From NCBI RefSeq assembly GCF_009834185.1, contig NZ_CP047173.1, positions 434,001 to 498,000 of the forward strand: a stretch of DNA of 64,000 nt, given 5' to 3'. The stretch comes from Rathayibacter sp. VKM Ac-2760 (GTDB lineage: Bacteria; Actinomycetota; Actinomycetes; Actinomycetales; Microbacteriaceae). Position 1 is the first letter of the stretch, and the number at the start of each line of letters is the position of its first letter. Positions 9,018 through 16,454 of the stretch are shown here, piece by piece. A program made the position numbers and the translations under genes. The notes under the pieces are model-generated. The model was not told the origin of the DNA, did not search any database, and worked only from the letters and a program-made list of their open reading frames with translations.

Positions 9018-9421
9018 CCGCGACCGCGACCCGCCGCTTCGTGACCGCGGAGGCGCTCGGCGCGCCCCGTGGCGCGTACAGCCACGCCGTCGAGGCGCAC
9101 GGCGTCGTCTACGGCTCGGCGATCGGGCCGTTCGCGCCCGGCGACGGACCGGTGCCCGAGGGCACGGTGCCGGAGGGCGTCGCCGCGCAGACCGCCGCGG
9201 CCCTCGACAACATCGAGCGGCTGCTCGCGACGGAGTTCGGCCTCGGCCTCGGCGACGTGGTGCGGATCACGATGATCCTCAGCGACTTCGAGCGCGACTT
9301 CGCCGCCGCCTCCGCGGTCTACTCGGAGCGGTTCCCCGTCGATCCGCCGGCCCGCACCGTGCTCGGCGCGGCGCTGCCGGGCCCGCTCGTGGCGATGGAC
9401 TTCATCGCGACGCACCGCTGA
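9014..9421 (+). CDS. RidA/YjgF/UK114-family protein
   Basis: 135 residues from ATG 9014, overlapping the stop of the amidohydrolase by four bases. The fold shows as YSHAVEAHGVVYGSAIGP, a central QTAAALDNIERLL helix, VVRITMILSDF, and the C-terminal PARTVLGAALPGPLVAMDFIA. RidA proteins hydrolyse reactive enamines and imines or related carbamates. In catabolic operons they often act as dedicated deaminases, as in pyrimidine breakdown (RutC type). Its place between a hydrolase and a deaminase supports that kind of role. The usual substrate-anchoring Arg is seen as PAR. Confidence 0.88.
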   Translation: MTATATRRFVTAEALGAPRGAYSHAVEAHGVVYGSAIGPFAPGDGPVPEGTVPEGVAAQTAAALDNIERLLATEFGLGLGDVVRITMILSDFERDFAAASAVYSERFPVDPPARTVLGAALPGPLVAMDFIATHR

Positions 9422-9432
9422 CCTCCCGACCC

Positions 9433-9492
9433 CGCCGACCTGCTGACCCCGCCGACCTGCTGACCCCGCCGACCCGCTGACCCCGCCGACCC
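9433..9492. repeat. 17-base tandem repeat
   Basis: About 3.5 copies of CGCCGACCTGCTGACCC between the RidA and deaminase genes, starting 12 bases after the RidA stop. It is short, imperfect and unlikely to encode protein. Confidence 0.85.
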
Positions 9493-9513
9493 CTCCGCGA
9501 CGAAAGGCTCCCC

Positions 9514-10494
9514 GTGACCTCCGACTCCTTCCTCCTCGGACTGCCCAAGGTCGAGCTGCACGTGCACCTGGAGGGGACGCTCGAGCCCGAGCTGCGCACG
9601 CGGCTCGCCGAGCGCAACGGCCTGCCCGCGCCCGAGGCGCTCGCGTACGACTTCGACTCGCTCGCCTCGTTCCTCGCCGTCTACTACCCGGCGATGGACG
9701 TGCTGCTCGAGGAGCAGGACTTCTACGACCTCGCGACGGCGTACTTCCGCCGGGCCGCCGCCGACGGGGTGGTGCGGGTGGAGGCGTTCTTCGATCCGCA
9801 GGCGCACACCTCGCGCGGGGTGCCGTTCGAGGCCGTGATCGGCGGCTACCACCGCGCCGCGCAGGACGCCGCCGAGCTGGGCGTCGATGCCGCGCTGATC
9901 CTCTGCTTCCTCCGCGACCTGTCGGCCGAGAGTGCGGCGGAGACGCTCGAGCGGGCGCTGCCGTTCGCCGACCGCCTGATCGGCGTGGGCCTGGATTCGG
10001 ACGAGCGCGGCAACCCGCCGGCGAAGTTCCGCGAGGTTTTCGCGCGGGCCCGCGAGGCGGGGCTGCGGCTGACGATGCACTGCGACGTCGACCAGCCCAA
10101 CGGCGTCGAGCACCTGCGCCAGGTGCTCGAGGAGATCGGTGTCGACCGGATCGATCACGGCACGAACATCGTCGAGGCGCCCGAGCTGATCGACGTGCTG
10201 GTGGACCGCGGGCTCGCGCTGACCTGCTGCCCGCTGTCGAACTCGTTCGTCTCGAGCGACTCGAAGGCGCCCGAGATGCGCGCGCTGCTGGAGCGCGGAG
10301 TGCGGGTGACGGTCAACTCCGACGACCCGGCCTACTTCGGCGGCTACATCGCCGACAACTACGCGGCGCTCGCGGCCGCCGGCTTCTCGCGCGACGAGCT
10401 CGTGCAGCTCGCCCGCAACTCCGTGCTCGGCTCCTGGGCGGCCGAGCCGGTCAAGGCGGAGCTGCTCGCCCGGATCGACGCCTACGCGGGCTGA
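9514..10494 (+). CDS. Adenosine/adenine deaminase-family protein with altered HxGE motif
   Basis: 326 residues starting at GTG 9514 (GAAAGG upstream). Family features: metal-binding H16xH18 in ELHVHLEG, RIDHGTNIVE, and the metal Asp in VNSDDPAYFG (D270-D271). GLDSDERGNPPAKF resembles adenine deaminases of COG1816. The motif that is normally HAGE, whose Glu contacts purine N3, reads H189-C190-D191-V192 followed by DQPNG, so the usual Glu position is Val. The preferred substrate may therefore not be adenosine. It is last in the uptake operon, ahead of a strong terminator. Exact activity is not established. Confidence 0.82.
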   Translation: MTSDSFLLGLPKVELHVHLEGTLEPELRTRLAERNGLPAPEALAYDFDSLASFLAVYYPAMDVLLEEQDFYDLATAYFRRAAADGVVRVEAFFDPQAHTSRGVPFEAVIGGYHRAAQDAAELGVDAALILCFLRDLSAESAAETLERALPFADRLIGVGLDSDERGNPPAKFREVFARAREAGLRLTMHCDVDQPNGVEHLRQVLEEIGVDRIDHGTNIVEAPELIDVLVDRGLALTCCPLSNSFVSSDSKAPEMRALLERGVRVTVNSDDPAYFGGYIADNYAALAAAGFSRDELVQLARNSVLGSWAAEPVKAELLARIDAYAG

Positions 10495-10561
10495 GGCGCA
10501 GACCAAGGCCGGTCTCGCTGCGGCGGGGCCACGCCGCCGGGGAATCAGTGCGGACCGGTGA

Positions 10562-10610
10562 CGAGAAACGGTGCGGCACCTGCCTGTGACAGGTGCCGCA
10601 CCGTTTCTCG
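10562..10610. terminator. Bidirectional terminator hairpin
   Basis: Perfect 21-base arms (10562-10582 and 10590-10610, AAACGGTGCGGCACCTG core) around a seven-base loop, between convergent genes. It shows A runs on one side and T on the other, so it can serve both strands. Confidence 0.9.
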
Positions 10611-10629
10611 GATCGTTCCGACCGGTCGG

Positions 10630-13164
10630 TCAGTCGGCGGTGCTGTTCCGTCGGCGGCGGCCGCCGAGGAACAGGCCGAGCGCGCCGAGGAGTCCGAGGA
10701 TTCCGGCGGCGGGCAGCGCGGACGCGGTGTCGACGCCGGTGTGGGCGAGGTGCGCCGCGGACGAGTCCGTCGTGCGCGGGGTCTCTGCGGCGAGGCCCTT
10801 CGATGCGGTGGCCCCGTTCGAGGCGGTGCTGCCCTTGACGGCCGAGTCGGCCGTCGAGGGGGAGCCCTTGGTCGCGGTGGATCGGGGGCCGGTGCCGGCG
10901 GGCTGTCCGACGACGATCGGGTCAGCGGGGGCCGTCGCGTCGCCGGTGGTGGCGCCGTTCGACGGCGTGGGCGTCGGCGTGGTTCCCGCGGTCGCGCCCG
11001 GGTCCGTCGGCGTCCCGGCGCTGTCGCCGCCGGTGGCGGCGGGGATCCGGAGGACGCCGAGGATCGGGACGGAGTTGTACAGGGGGCGGTTCGGGCGGGC
11101 CCCCCAGGCCACGGTCTGTCGGCTGACCACGCCGGCGGCCAGATCCGCCTCCGTCACGGTGTCGGTCACCTCGTAGACCTGCGTCTCGCCCACGGCGATG
11201 GTCTTCTGCTTGATGCCGTTGAAGCCGTCGAAGAAGACGTCGCCGGTGTTCTTCACCGTGACCGACCAGATGACCTTGGTGCCGACGGTGACGGGCCGTT
11301 CCGGCTGGAGGTCGAACCTGCCGGTCATGCTCCCCTCCAGGCGCGGAGTCTCCGTCTGGAGCAGGAGCTTGCCGTTGGCGACGGCAGTGAAGGTGCCGTC
11401 GCCGGCCTCCCCCTGCACGTCGGCGGCGACGCGGGCCAGGCCGTCCTCGAGGTCGCGCTCCGTCACGACGGTCTCGAGATGGATCTGCTTAATCTCGCCC
11501 TTGGCCAGGACGGCGAGCGTCTCGCTCCGGGGACCGCCGTCGACGGCGGCGGAGACGTTGTGAAGATCGATACCGGACTTGTTGGTGACCGTGATGGTCC
11601 ATTTGACCCTGGTGCCGGCCTTCACCTGCTCGCCCGGCTCGACGACGAACTCGCCGGTGTTGTCGATGGCGACGCGCGTCTCCACGGCTCGTGTGGGGAG
11701 GCTGAGCTGGCCCTTCGTGTGGACGGAGGCGACGGAGCCCGCCGGGCCGCTGCCCGTCGCGGTGAAGTCGTTGAAGGTGTAGCCGTCGACGACGTTCTTC
11801 GGCTGAACGGTGGTGAAGAAGGTGATGGCCTTGCTCTCGCCGACGGCGAGAGTGACGCGGTCCTTCGAGTCCGTGACGTGGACGTCGTGGAGTGCGACGT
11901 CACCGGTGTTGGTGACGGTGGTGGTCCACTTGATCGTCGTGCCGACCTTCACGCGCGCGCCGGGCTCGACGACGAACTCGCCGTGGGTCGAGCCCTTCAG
12001 CGCCGGTTGCTCCGCGGCCGGGGCGGGCGTCGCGGCCGGGGTGGGCGTCGCGGTCGGCGTGGCCGGCTGCGAGGGGGCCGGGGTGGGCTTCGGCGACGCG
12101 GCCGGAAGATCCAGCCTGGCTTCGACGCGGGCCTGGACGCGAGAGCCGTCGGGGTTCAGTCCGATGGCGTCGTTGTCCACCTCGGAGTAGCCGTTGGCGA
12201 CGGTCTTCTTGTACACGGTGGTGGAGAAGGTGAAGTCCTTGCTCTCGCCCACAGCGAGGGTGGTGGGATCATCGTTCGAGCTTGCGACCTGGACGTCGTG
12301 GAGTGCGGCGGTGCCGGTGTTGGTGAGCGTGGTGGTCCACTTCACCTGCGTGCCGACCTTCACCTGCTCACCGGCCTCGAGCACGAACTCGCCGCGGGTC
12401 TTCTGGCTCAGCTTTCCGCTCGCGGCGATGGGCGCGCTCGGCGCGGCGGAGGCGACCGGGGTGGCCGGAGCGGTCGGGGTGGCCGGCTGCGAGGGGGCCG
12501 GGGTGGGCTTCGGCGACGCGGCCGGAAGATCCAGCCTGGCTTCGACGCGGATCGCGGAGAAGGAGCCGTCGAGGTTCTGGCCGGCGGCGGCGCTGTCAGC
12601 CTCGGTGTAGCCGTTGGCGACGTCCTTGTCCTGCAGTGTGGTGAAGAAGACGAGGTCCTTGCTCTCACCCACAGCGAGGGTGGTGCGTTCGGCCGACTCC
12701 GCGACCTGGACCTCGTGGAGTGGGGCGGTGCCGATGTTGGTGAGCGTGGTGGTCCACTTCACCTGCGTGCCGGCCTTCGCCTGCTCACCGGCCTTGAGCA
12801 CGAACTCGCCGCGGGTCTTCTGGCTCAGCTTGCCGCTCGCGGCGACGGGCGCGCTCGGCGCGGCCTGCGTCTGGGCGGGCGCCGGAGCCGCGGCGGTCTT
12901 CTCGGCCGGAGCCGCCTGCGCGACCGAAGCAGCCTTCCCGGCCGCGACGGCGACCGGAGCGGCCTTCTCTGCCGCGGCGACGGCCGGAGCAGCCGGAGTG
13001 GCGCCGCGGTCGGCCTGCGCGACGGTCGGTGCGGTCTCGTCGGCGTGGGCGACGAGCGGCATCGAGCCGAGCAGTCCGGCGGTCAGCACGACGCCCGCGG
13101 CGACGGTGAGCGGTGCACCGGTGGGACGGCGCCGGGTCGAGGATCGAGGGCGGCGATGGGACAT
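10630..13164 (-). CDS. Sortase-anchored Ig-repeat surface protein A
   Basis: 844 residues from ATG 13164 (AGGAG twelve bases upstream). A signal peptide (APLTVAAGVVLTAGLLG) is followed by an Ala/Pro spacer and, from about residue 115, five repeats of about 100 residues of the form GEFVLKAGEQ...KWTTTLTN(T)GT..LH(E/D)V, with L.VGESK and a late beta-strand YTE. These resemble DUF11/DUF7507 Ig-like repeats. A low-complexity PTPTPSN region precedes the sorting signal LAHTG, a hydrophobic helix and RRRRN. Predicted to be cell-wall linked by a class E-type (LAxTG) sortase. Paralogs: B, C, D and E in this window. Function beyond surface display is unknown. Confidence 0.85.
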   Translation of the reverse strand: MSHRRPRSSTRRRPTGAPLTVAAGVVLTAGLLGSMPLVAHADETAPTVAQADRGATPAAPAVAAAEKAAPVAVAAGKAASVAQAAPAEKTAAAPAPAQTQAAPSAPVAASGKLSQKTRGEFVLKAGEQAKAGTQVKWTTTLTNIGTAPLHEVQVAESAERTTLAVGESKDLVFFTTLQDKDVANGYTEADSAAAGQNLDGSFSAIRVEARLDLPAASPKPTPAPSQPATPTAPATPVASAAPSAPIAASGKLSQKTRGEFVLEAGEQVKVGTQVKWTTTLTNTGTAALHDVQVASSNDDPTTLAVGESKDFTFSTTVYKKTVANGYSEVDNDAIGLNPDGSRVQARVEARLDLPAASPKPTPAPSQPATPTATPTPAATPAPAAEQPALKGSTHGEFVVEPGARVKVGTTIKWTTTVTNTGDVALHDVHVTDSKDRVTLAVGESKAITFFTTVQPKNVVDGYTFNDFTATGSGPAGSVASVHTKGQLSLPTRAVETRVAIDNTGEFVVEPGEQVKAGTRVKWTITVTNKSGIDLHNVSAAVDGGPRSETLAVLAKGEIKQIHLETVVTERDLEDGLARVAADVQGEAGDGTFTAVANGKLLLQTETPRLEGSMTGRFDLQPERPVTVGTKVIWSVTVKNTGDVFFDGFNGIKQKTIAVGETQVYEVTDTVTEADLAAGVVSRQTVAWGARPNRPLYNSVPILGVLRIPAATGGDSAGTPTDPGATAGTTPTPTPSNGATTGDATAPADPIVVGQPAGTGPRSTATKGSPSTADSAVKGSTASNGATASKGLAAETPRTTDSSAAHLAHTGVDTASALPAAGILGLLGALGLFLGGRRRRNSTAD

Positions 13165-13333
13165 GGAGGTACTCCTGGCAGTCGAAGGGTGGGAACTCCG
13201 AGACCATCGCACCGGGCGAGTCGCCGCCGCATGTTTGTGGCACAGATCAGGCAGTCGGGCGCTCAGGCGCGAGGATGACGCGAAGGCGTCGACATGGCGG
13301 GATCCGTGTCGTTGTGGAGCTCGCCGCCGAGGC

Positions 13334-14893
13334 TCAGGACCGCGGTGCCGGGAGGTGCCGCAGCGCCAGGTGCAGGTCGACGCGGTCGGTCATCGCGGAG
13401 AGGTCGCGTCCGGTCAGCGCCTCGATCCGCTGCACCCGGTAGCGGAGGGTGCTCGCGTGCAGGTGCAGCCGGTCGGCGGCCTGCCGCCAGGATCCGCCGC
13501 TCTCGAGGAACACGCGGAGCGTCTCGACCATGTCGCTGCGGTGCTCCTCGTCGTACTGCACGAGCGGCCCGAGGACGGCGAGCGCGAACGCCGCGCGCGT
13601 GCGGGGCGCGACCAGCTCGAGCAGGTCGTCGCTTGAGACCGGCACGGTGTGCTCGACGACCGAGACCGCCTCGCCCCGGCTCCCGCGCCCCGCGCGCTCG
13701 CGGGCGGCGAGGAGCGAGACGCCCAGCTGCGAGACGAGGCTCGAGGCGTCGCCGATCCCGATCACGACCCGCCGGCCGTGCAGCAGCCACGGTGCCGCTT
13801 CCAGCGCCGCGCGCAGCACGGGACCGGGCGGGCTGTCGGCCTCGCCGAGCAGCAGCACGGCGGCGCCGTCGAGCACCGTGCCGAGCGCCGGCGCGCGATC
13901 GGAGGCCGCGCGCAGCGGCTCCAGGAGCGCCTCGGGCGGCAGCGCCGGGTCGTCGGAGCGGGCGACGACCACCCGCAGCGGCTCGCCGAGCCCGACTCCG
14001 AGCATCCGCAGCCGCACGGCGATCTCGGACTCGGGCAGCTCGTCGTGCAGGAGCGCGCGGAGCAGGCCGAGCAGCGGCTCCGTCGCGGCGAGCTCGCGCC
14101 GACGGGCCAGGTCGAGGCGCCCCGCGACCGCGCCCGCGAGCAGCTCGACCGCGTCGGCCGTCTCCTCCGACCAGCCGCGCTGATCGCCGGTGACGACGAG
14201 CACGCCGAGCCGCTCGCCCGCGGCCGAGAAGAGGGCGCGGCGGGAGAGGGAGCGGCCGTGGCCGGTGACCGCCCAGCGGCCGTCGGGCACGGCGAGCGAC
14301 GCCTCCCAGGCGGCTCCGTACTCGGCGGGGGCGGGCAGCCCGCCGGCGGAGGCGACGAGCGTGCCGGCCCGGTCGACGGCCCAGCTGCCGTGCGCGAACT
14401 CCTCGAAGAAGGCGCGGAGCGCGACCTGCACGCCCTCGCCCGAGGCCGGGTCGCCCGGGGCCGGGTCGGCCAGCAGGCGGCGGGCGAAGCGCGCCTCGCG
14501 GCCGAGGGTCGGCAGATCGGCGTGGGCGATCACTCCGGCGACCGTCTGCGCGATCGTCTTGAACGACACGTCCGGAGCGACCGTCATCAGCACGACGCCG
14601 TGGCGGCGGCAGACCTCGAGCATGCCGGCCGGCAGCGAGCCGACCGCGATCAGGCCGACGACGATCGCGACGACGCCGCGGTCGGCGACGCCGCCGACGA
14701 AGCGCTCGACGCTCTCCCGGCCCGAGGTCCAGAGTGCGCTCGTCAGCACCACGTCGCCCGGGGAGAGGAAGCGGCCGGGATCGGGGAGGTCGATCGTGTA
14801 GGTGCCCGAGACGGCGCGGGAGAGCTGCACGTCGTCACCGCTGACGAGGGTGAGCTGCAGCTCCGGGTGGGTGAGCAGCTCGCGGACGTTCAC
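13334..14893 (-). CDS. PucR-family transcriptional regulator
   Basis: 519 residues. An N-terminal PucR ligand-sensing domain (VRELLTHPELQLTLVSG, then DLPDPGRFLSPGDVVLTSAL) is followed by a GAF-like middle and a C-terminal PucR helix-turn-helix (ESGGSWRQAADRLHLHASTL then RYRVQRIEALTG). The PucR family often controls purine, allantoin or amino-acid catabolism, so it may be linked to the deaminase operon 3 kb away, though gene A lies between. It is divergent from the ArsR-type gene at 15003. Start ATG 14893 has no strong ribosome site but begins the family-typical MNVRELL. Confidence 0.9.
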   Translation of the reverse strand: MNVRELLTHPELQLTLVSGDDVQLSRAVSGTYTIDLPDPGRFLSPGDVVLTSALWTSGRESVERFVGGVADRGVVAIVVGLIAVGSLPAGMLEVCRRHGVVLMTVAPDVSFKTIAQTVAGVIAHADLPTLGREARFARRLLADPAPGDPASGEGVQVALRAFFEEFAHGSWAVDRAGTLVASAGGLPAPAEYGAAWEASLAVPDGRWAVTGHGRSLSRRALFSAAGERLGVLVVTGDQRGWSEETADAVELLAGAVAGRLDLARRRELAATEPLLGLLRALLHDELPESEIAVRLRMLGVGLGEPLRVVVARSDDPALPPEALLEPLRAASDRAPALGTVLDGAAVLLLGEADSPPGPVLRAALEAAPWLLHGRRVVIGIGDASSLVSQLGVSLLAARERAGRGSRGEAVSVVEHTVPVSSDDLLELVAPRTRAAFALAVLGPLVQYDEEHRSDMVETLRVFLESGGSWRQAADRLHLHASTLRYRVQRIEALTGRDLSAMTDRVDLHLALRHLPAPRS

Positions 14894-14995
14894 GCTCTCA
14901 GACTAGGCCGCGTTCCGACGGCCGCCCCGCTGCTCCCCCGACCGGCCTTTGCCGCCGACCGGCCCTTGCCGGACGGCGACGGCGGGACTAATGTG

Positions 14996-15009
14996 CAATC
15001 ACATGGTTG
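14996..15009. promoter_or_regulatory. Possible ArsR operator overlapping the start codon
   Basis: Imperfect dyad CAATCACATGGTTG spanning the start codon of the ArsR-type gene. Two arm positions mismatch, so support is weak; location is the main argument. Confidence 0.25.
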
Positions 15010-15377
15010 TAGATGAACTCTCCGACGCCGACGTCAACCGGATGTTCCGGGCGCTGGCCGACGTGACCCGGCGCGACATCGTCCGGCGGACCCTCCGGGA
15101 AGAGGTGTCCGTCTCGCAGCTGGCCGCGCGCTACGAGATGTCGTTCGCGGCGGTGCAGAAGCACGTCGCCGTGCTCGAGGAGGCGCTGCTCGTGTCGAAG
15201 CGACCGCTCGGCCGCGAGCGCCTGGTGCGCGCCGACCCCGAGCGACTCCGCGCGGCGCAGCGCCTGCTCGACGGATTCGAGGAGATCTGGCGCGGGCGGA
15301 TCGATCGCCTCGACGCGCTGCTCGCCGCCGACGACGCCTCGCCGACTCCGCTCGACCGACCCACTCCGACCGACTGA
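15003..15377 (+). CDS. ArsR-family winged-helix regulator
   Basis: 124 residues from ATG 15003. The sequence RALADVTRRDIVRRTL then SVSQLAARYEMSFAAVQKHVAVLEEA is the ArsR helix-turn-helix of the SRPBCC-associated (non-metal) subgroup. No Cys cluster for metal sensing is present. The next gene, 50 bases on, encodes a tandem SRPBCC protein, and this regulator/AHSA1 pairing is very common in actinobacteria, so autoregulation of the pair is likely. The C-terminal tail is a CGACCGACT-type simple repeat at DNA level (about 15350-15415), extending into the gap. Confidence 0.9.
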   Translation: MVVDELSDADVNRMFRALADVTRRDIVRRTLREEVSVSQLAARYEMSFAAVQKHVAVLEEALLVSKRPLGRERLVRADPERLRAAQRLLDGFEEIWRGRIDRLDALLAADDASPTPLDRPTPTD

Positions 15378-15427
15378 CCCACTGGCTGACTCCGACCGAC
15401 CGACCGACTCCACCAGAAAGGCCCGCC

Positions 15428-16417
15428 ATGCCCATCACCTCCGTCGAGAAGGATCTCGACCGGCTGACGCTCACGATCGTCGCCGACTTCGCCGCCCCCG
15501 TCGACCGCGTCTGGGACGCCTACGTCGATCCGCGGCAGATCGAGCGCTTCTGGGGGCCGCCGACCTACCCGGCCACCTTCCTCCGCCACGACGCCGAGAT
15601 CGGCGGTCGCAGTGTCTACCGGATGACCGGCCCCGCGGGCGACGAGCACTACGGCTGCTGGGACTGGACGTCCGTCGACCGGCCGCGCTCGTTCGAGGTG
15701 ATCGACCGCTTCGCCGACGAGACGGGCGCGCCGAGCAGCGACCTCCCGGCGATGCGCGCCCTCTTCGCGTTCGAGGCGACCGAGGGCGGCACGCGCCTCA
15801 CCACGACCTCGTCCTTCGACTCGCTCGAGCAGCTGGAGCAGCTCGTGTCGATGGGAGTGGAGGAGGGCACCCGCGAGGCGATGGCCCAGATCGACGCCGT
15901 CCTCGCCGACCTCGCGTCTTTCGCGGCCGAGGGTGCCACCGCGGCGCAGATCCTCAGCGACACGCAGGTGCGGGTGTCGCGGGTCGGGCGCGGCAGCGTC
16001 GAGCAGGTGTGGCGGGCGCACCACGACCCGGATCTGATGCGGCGCTGGCTGCTCGGTCCCGACGGGTGGTCGATGCCCGTCTGCGAGATCGCGACCGAGG
16101 TCGGCGCGAGCTATCGCTACGAGTGGCAGCGCGACGGCGGCGACGAGCGCTTCGGCTTCACGGGGGAGCTGCTCGAGGCGGAGGCGCCGTTCCGGGCGGT
16201 GACCACCGAGGCGATGCTCGGGACGGACTACCCAGCGACGCTCAACGAGCTGACTCTGACGCCGACGACCGGCGGCACGCTGCTGAGCCTGGTCATCACC
16301 TACGCCGATGCCGCGCAGCGCGACGCCGTCCTCGCGACCGGGATGACCGACGGCATGGAGTCGAGCTACGCCCGCCTCGAGGGCCTGCTGAGCACGGAGC
16401 CGGTCGCCGCCGGCTGA
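15428..16417 (+). CDS. Tandem SRPBCC (AHSA1-type) protein
   Basis: 329 residues with two START/SRPBCC domains. Domain 1 (about 10-155) begins LTIVADFAAPVDRVWDAYVD and has RFWGPPTYPAT. Domain 2 (about 175-320) begins VRVSRVGRGSVEQVWRAHHD and has RRWLLGPDGW. Each has the hydrophobic-cavity fold typical of Aha1-like or polyketide-type ligand binders. Most partners of such ArsR genes have one domain, so the fused pair is somewhat unusual. AGAAAGG precedes ATG 15428. It probably binds or converts a hydrophobic ligand in the cytoplasm; the ligand is unknown. Confidence 0.88.
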   Translation: MPITSVEKDLDRLTLTIVADFAAPVDRVWDAYVDPRQIERFWGPPTYPATFLRHDAEIGGRSVYRMTGPAGDEHYGCWDWTSVDRPRSFEVIDRFADETGAPSSDLPAMRALFAFEATEGGTRLTTTSSFDSLEQLEQLVSMGVEEGTREAMAQIDAVLADLASFAAEGATAAQILSDTQVRVSRVGRGSVEQVWRAHHDPDLMRRWLLGPDGWSMPVCEIATEVGASYRYEWQRDGGDERFGFTGELLEAEAPFRAVTTEAMLGTDYPATLNELTLTPTTGGTLLSLVITYADAAQRDAVLATGMTDGMESSYARLEGLLSTEPVAAG

Positions 16418-16454
16418 CCGGTCGATGCTCCCCGGAAGCGTTTCTGCGATCGGT

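Noticed and set aside
10558..13278. A 906-codon forward open frame
   Set aside because: Antisense of surface gene A, Gly/Arg-rich and without domain features; high GC keeps several frames open.
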